In this document: positions 5,944-7,859 of the stretch, piece after piece
Numbering within the stretch: position 1 is the first letter of the stretch
Layout of the letters: every line of letters starts with the position of its first letter
DNA from: UBA5359 sp028699365 [NCBI: bacterium]
Lineage (GTDB): Bacteria > UBP13 > UBA5359
Direction: 5' to 3'
DNA: 7,859 nt
NCBI GenBank assembly: GCA_028699365.1
Contig: JAQVUQ010000118.1
Span: forward strand, 1 to 7,859
Notes under the pieces: model-generated
What the model saw: the letters and a program-made list of their open reading frames with translations, nothing else
Database searches by the model: none
What the model was told of the DNA's origin: nothing
Translations under genes and position numbers: made by a program

Positions 5944-6197
5944 TAAACGTTGTAAGCTTGCTGTTTACTATCTACTATTACTTGATCATAGCTCATGTTA
6001 TCATATCATGGGTGCCCGATCTGCAGCGTACCCGGCTGGCCGAAATCGTGCATGTGCTTACAGAGCCCGTGCTGGTGCCGCTGAGACGCCTGGTACCGCT
6101 TCCGGGAATAGATATATCGCCGCTGCTGGCTATAATAGTCCTGCAGATAGCGCAGCGCTTTTTGATCAATTTATTGATACGGACAGGATCTGTGTAG
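5931..6197 (+). CDS. yggT: YggT family integral membrane protein
   Basis: An 88-residue inner-membrane protein of the YggT (YlmG) family, linked in other bacteria and plastids to cell division or envelope organisation; its molecular function is unsettled. Two hydrophobic segments are visible (about 4-27 and 60-83). Between them is the family hallmark SWVPDL, then TEPVLVPLRRLVPLPGIDIS. The GTG at 5931 is preferred because AAGAGGTG (5917-5924) sits at good spacing; a GTG at 5922 would add three residues but overlaps that ribosome binding site. The gene overlaps the 3' end of cpsB by 13 nt and its TAG is immediately followed by the ATG of the glycosyltransferase, so the three are almost certainly cotranscribed and translationally coupled. 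In many Gram-positive-type genomes yggT sits with sepF and ylm division genes; the present company is different. Confidence 0.9.
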   Translation: MQLLINVVSLLFTIYYYLIIAHVIISWVPDLQRTRLAEIVHVLTEPVLVPLRRLVPLPGIDISPLLAIIVLQIAQRFLINLLIRTGSV

Positions 6198-6827
6198 ATG
6201 ATGGATAGACCGACCGTAGCTACTATAATACCTGCGTTCAATGAGGCGAGGACAATAGGAAACGTTCTCAGGGCCGTCAGAACCGCTGCCGGTATAAGCG
6301 AAATCGTCGTCGTTGACGACGGCTCGGAAGATAATACAGCTCTTATTGCCAGAGGTGAGGGGACAAAGGTAATCATACTGGATAAGAATATGGGCAAAGC
6401 GGCGGCTTTGCTGGAGGGAATACGCTGCACCGATGCGGATACCCTGCTGCTGATGGATGCGGATGTCATCGGCTTGACTGCCGGTCACATTGAACGACTT
6501 CTGGAGCCTGTGCTGAGCCGGAGAGCCGATATGGCGGTCGGTGTCTTCAGTGAAGATATGATTCATCGCACCATGTCATTTCTATCCGGGCTGCGGGTGG
6601 TGCCGCGAGGACTCATTTGCAGTATTCCGGACCTTTATGATGCCGGCTTCGGCATCGAGACGCTGATAAGCCGTCATGCCAAAGCCAACGGCCATCGGAT
6701 TGAAGAAGTGCTTCTCGATAACGTAACCCATCTCACTAAAGGCGAGAAGTTCGGGCCCGGACGAAGCCTGTCCAATAAATGCAGGGCTTTGTGGGATATC
6801 GTTCGCTCGGGGCTGAAACGTTTGTAG
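6198..6827 (+). CDS. family 2 glycosyltransferase (GT-A fold)
   Basis: A 209-residue GT2-type enzyme that would transfer a sugar from a nucleotide-sugar donor. It begins ATIIPAFNEARTIGNVL (8-24), the classic first strand and helix. It then has VVVDDGSEDNT (37-47, D40/D41), KNMGKAAAL (63-71), the metal-binding DAD at 87-89, and DAGFGIET (148-155) in the acceptor region. It has no transmembrane segment, unlike polyprenyl-phosphate glycosyltransferases with C-terminal anchors, so it is cytosolic or peripheral. The length is short but complete for the GT-A core. The ATG at 6198 directly follows the yggT stop, with AGGA at 6185-6188; an ATG at 6201 is a minor alternative. Donor and acceptor cannot be told from the sequence. 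Linkage to cpsB suggests a surface glycan role, which is inference. Confidence 0.88.
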   Translation: MMDRPTVATIIPAFNEARTIGNVLRAVRTAAGISEIVVVDDGSEDNTALIARGEGTKVIILDKNMGKAAALLEGIRCTDADTLLLMDADVIGLTAGHIERLLEPVLSRRADMAVGVFSEDMIHRTMSFLSGLRVVPRGLICSIPDLYDAGFGIETLISRHAKANGHRIEEVLLDNVTHLTKGEKFGPGRSLSNKCRALWDIVRSGLKRL

Positions 6828-6900
6828 TGTACGGCGGTGTATATGTCTGTCTGCGTATGTATCGGTCTCTGGGTGTGTCTGACTGCGACTGCTCACGGCA
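6828..6900. repeat. degenerate GT-rich low-complexity tract
   Basis: Immediately after the glycosyltransferase stop the + strand is dominated by short T/G/C steps: TGTATATG, GTCTGTCTG, GTATGTAT, GGTCTCTGGGTGTGTCTG. It resembles decayed simple repeats with no clear unit. No ORF, terminator or promoter is evident in it, so the operon's transcription end is not identified here. Confidence 0.35.
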
Positions 6901-6951
6901 TGTTAATTGCAGAAACTTTTTATAGAATATTTCCTGAATAAAGAAGGAATT

Positions 6952-7050
6952 ATGAAACGGACGTCGAATTATAACTTAACAGGGTATAGAATGGTTGCCC
7001 AGGTACCAGTGGGTAATCATGCAACCAAGTTACTGCAAATATTTTACTAG
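6952..7050 (+). CDS. possible 32-residue leader ORF before the pilin-like gene
   Basis: An ATG at 6952 opens 32 codons ending in TAG at 7048-7050, the last bases of which lie inside the Shine-Dalgarno of the next gene (AGGGGG at 7049-7054). It is preceded by AAGAAGGA (6941-6948), a reasonable though close ribosome binding site. The peptide (starts [11 protein letters not shown], ends KLLQIFY) has no signal or membrane segment and matches no family I recognise. A hairpin lies within it (6993-7026). It could be a leader peptide that couples or gates translation of the pilin-like gene, or a chance frame. Confidence 0.22.
   Translation: MKRTSNYNLTGYRMVAQVPVGNHATKLLQIFY
6993..7026 (+). promoter_or_regulatory. 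hairpin upstream of the pilin-like gene
   Basis: GGTTGC (6993-6998) pairs perfectly with GCAACC (7021-7026), and inside it CCA (6999-7001) can pair with TGG (7010-7012), leaving an 8-nt bulge on the 3' side. No U-tract follows, so it is not an intrinsic terminator. It does not match a riboswitch consensus that I know. It ends 22 nt before the ribosome binding site of the pilin-like gene. Confidence 0.3.
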
Positions 7051-7061
7051 GGGGTAAAAGA

Positions 7062-7670
7062 ATGAAAAAGAGAGGCTTTACACTTATAGAGCTGCTGGTC
7101 GTTATAGCCATCATAGCGATCCTCGCAGCCATCCTCTTCCCGGTCTTCGGTAGAGCTCGGGAGCAGGCCCGCAAGGCTACCTGCCAGAGCAACCTGAAGC
7201 AGATTGGACTGGCGACATTTATGTATATCCAGGATTGGGATGAGAAATGGATACCCAACGCCAGATGGTATGCAGGACCGGCTCTTACAGCTACGTTAGG
7301 AGCGGGCGTCTTGGATAGTTATGCCAAAAATGCCAACATTTTTGATTGTCCTAGTGTTTCTGGTACGGTTTCCACAGAGACCGATTACTTCTATAACTTC
7401 AATTTGGGACAAACTGGTGCTAACGGTACTACGGTAGCTTATACATCTACCGATGGCACTACCAACGCTTCGTTTGCCAACGATCCGTCAGCTGTCATTG
7501 CTGTTGGTGACAACGGTGCCAAGACTGCTGCAGGTGCTTGTGCAATACTTGCAGCTGCGCCGACTGTGAACACGACTCACAGTGAAGGCATCAACTATCT
7601 GTTTGCCGATTCTCACGTCAAGTGGATTCGCAATGGCGCAGTTACTGCATCTGCTACCTTCTTTAAGTGA
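7062..7670 (+). CDS. type IV pilin-like (prepilin/pseudopilin) protein with H-x9-D C-terminal motif
   Basis: A 202-residue secreted or surface protein. The N-terminus [21 protein letters not shown] is a textbook class III signal: prepilin peptidase would cut after G5, methylate F6, and E10 is the conserved glutamate at +5. The hydrophobic helix runs about 6-29. It is followed by [20 protein letters not shown] (26-45) and [13 protein letters not shown] (49-61), typical of the H-x9-DG/DUF1559-like prepilins common in Planctomycetota and Armatimonadota. The C-terminal motif is H173-x9-D183, but the usual Gly is replaced (ADSHVKW). The globular part is small and rich in Ala, Thr, Asn and Gly; cysteines are C41, C96 and C160. 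AGGGGG lies 7 nt before the ATG, fixing the start. Codons ending in T (GCT, ACT, GGT) are more frequent than in neighbouring genes, possibly reflecting high expression. It stands alone and ends at a strong terminator; no pilus assembly genes are present, so pilus, secretion or other use is undecided. Confidence 0.92.
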   Translation: MKKRGFTLIELLVVIAIIAILAAILFPVFGRAREQARKATCQSNLKQIGLATFMYIQDWDEKWIPNARWYAGPALTATLGAGVLDSYAKNANIFDCPSVSGTVSTETDYFYNFNLGQTGANGTTVAYTSTDGTTNASFANDPSAVIAVGDNGAKTAAGACAILAAAPTVNTTHSEGINYLFADSHVKWIRNGAVTASATFFK

Positions 7671-7705
7671 GGATAGGCTGTAAGCAGTAGTAAAAACTGA
7701 AGTTG

Positions 7706-7758
7706 CTGAAAAAGCCCGGAGGCAGGGTACCATGTCTCCGGGCTTTACTGTTTTTCAG
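7706..7758. terminator. bidirectional intrinsic terminator
   Basis: AAAGCCCGGAG (7711-7721) and CTCCGGGCTTT (7736-7746) form a perfect 11-bp GC-rich stem with a 14-nt loop. On the + strand it is followed shortly by TTTTT (7751-7755); on the minus strand directly by TTTTTCAG. An outer pairing of CTGAAAAA (7706-7713) with TTTTTCAG (7751-7758) is also possible. It lies 35 nt after the pilin-like stop and overlaps the end of the convergent partial gene, so it can serve both. Confidence 0.85.
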
Positions 7759-7859
7759 TGAGTGCTTTGATGAAATCCTGACGGGGAGTATAGCCATATC
7801 TTTTACAGAGATATATCTCCTGCTGTGCTAGCGTGTATTCTTTTTGGTAATATAGTGTC
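7745..7859 (-). CDS. C-terminal end of an unidentified minus-strand gene (partial)
   Basis: Read on the minus strand from the right edge, one frame stays open to a TAA at 7747-7745 and encodes about 37 residues, including YYQKEYTLAQQEIYLCKRYG and ending FIKALTEKQ. The other frame inspected from the edge closes early. The composition (charged, aromatic, helix-like) looks like a genuine protein C-terminus, and the gene would end inside a terminator whose minus-strand side has a direct T-run, as expected for a real convergent gene. The family cannot be told from this fragment; most of the gene lies outside the window. Confidence 0.5.
   Translation of the reverse strand, partial: TLYYQKEYTLAQQEIYLCKRYGYTPRQDFIKALTEKQ

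Noticed and set aside
6921-6992. Two copies of TATAGAAT (6921-6928 and 6985-6992) as tandem promoters of the pilin-like gene
   Set aside because: Neither has a recognisable -35 at proper distance, and the region is AT-rich enough for chance matches. The true promoter of this gene was not found.
7488-7733. Minus-strand 81-codon frame overlapping the end of the pilin-like gene
   Set aside because: It runs antisense through the pilin C-terminal motif and the terminator stem; it has no features of its own.
1-7859. Mobile element, phage, toxin-antitoxin, CRISPR or tRNA
   Set aside because: No transposase, integrase, repeat array, terminal inverted repeats around a cargo, or cloverleaf structure was seen on either strand.

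Overview
The window is bacterial chromosome carrying two peptidoglycan synthases, a small operon with a polysaccharide-type phosphatase and a glycosyltransferase, and a type IV pilin-like protein. No plasmid, phage, insertion sequence, CRISPR, rRNA or tRNA signal is visible. The pilin-like protein is the best taxonomic clue. Its N-terminus ([20 protein letters not shown], then [17 protein letters not shown] and MYIQDWDE) and its C-terminal H-x9-D motif are of the kind abundant in Armatimonadota and related poorly cultured phyla. Together with a YkuK-family protein, a CpsB/YwqE-type PHP phosphatase and YggT, this suggests an Armatimonadota-like or deep Bacillota-related lineage. That placement is inference from motifs.

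Left part (1-2745, + strand): a short regulatory region holds a good minus-strand promoter, an 8-bp inverted repeat and a strong mrdA promoter. The mrdA -10 box sits so close to the ATG that the mRNA is probably leaderless. Then come mrdA (PBP2, elongation transpeptidase), a 66-residue coiled-coil protein of unknown function, and a YkuK/DUF458 RNase H-like protein whose start overlaps the stop of the coiled-coil gene.

Middle (2742-5069, - strand): a bifunctional class A penicillin-binding protein (PBP1A family) converges on ykuK with a 4-nt overlap. Its C-terminus carries two copies of a cysteine-containing module on charged and Pro/Glu/Thr-rich linkers. Upstream (5070-5214) lies a compact divergent promoter region.

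Right part (5215-6827, + strand): cpsB-like phosphatase, yggT and a family 2 glycosyltransferase overlap or abut and form one apparent operon. After a 234-bp gap with a GT-rich tract, a possible 32-codon leader ORF and a hairpin comes the pilin-like gene (7062-7670). A strong bidirectional terminator separates it from the C-terminal end of an unidentified minus-strand gene that runs off the right edge.

Functionally the window is mostly envelope biogenesis: PBP2 and PBP1A make and cross-link peptidoglycan, the phosphatase/YggT/glycosyltransferase operon suggests surface polymer or membrane work, and the pilin-like protein is exported. The items most worth following up are the leaderless mrdA start, the divergent microORF with its inverted repeat, the coiled-coil/YkuK pair, the duplicated Cys module of PBP1A, and the leader ORF with hairpin before the pilin gene.
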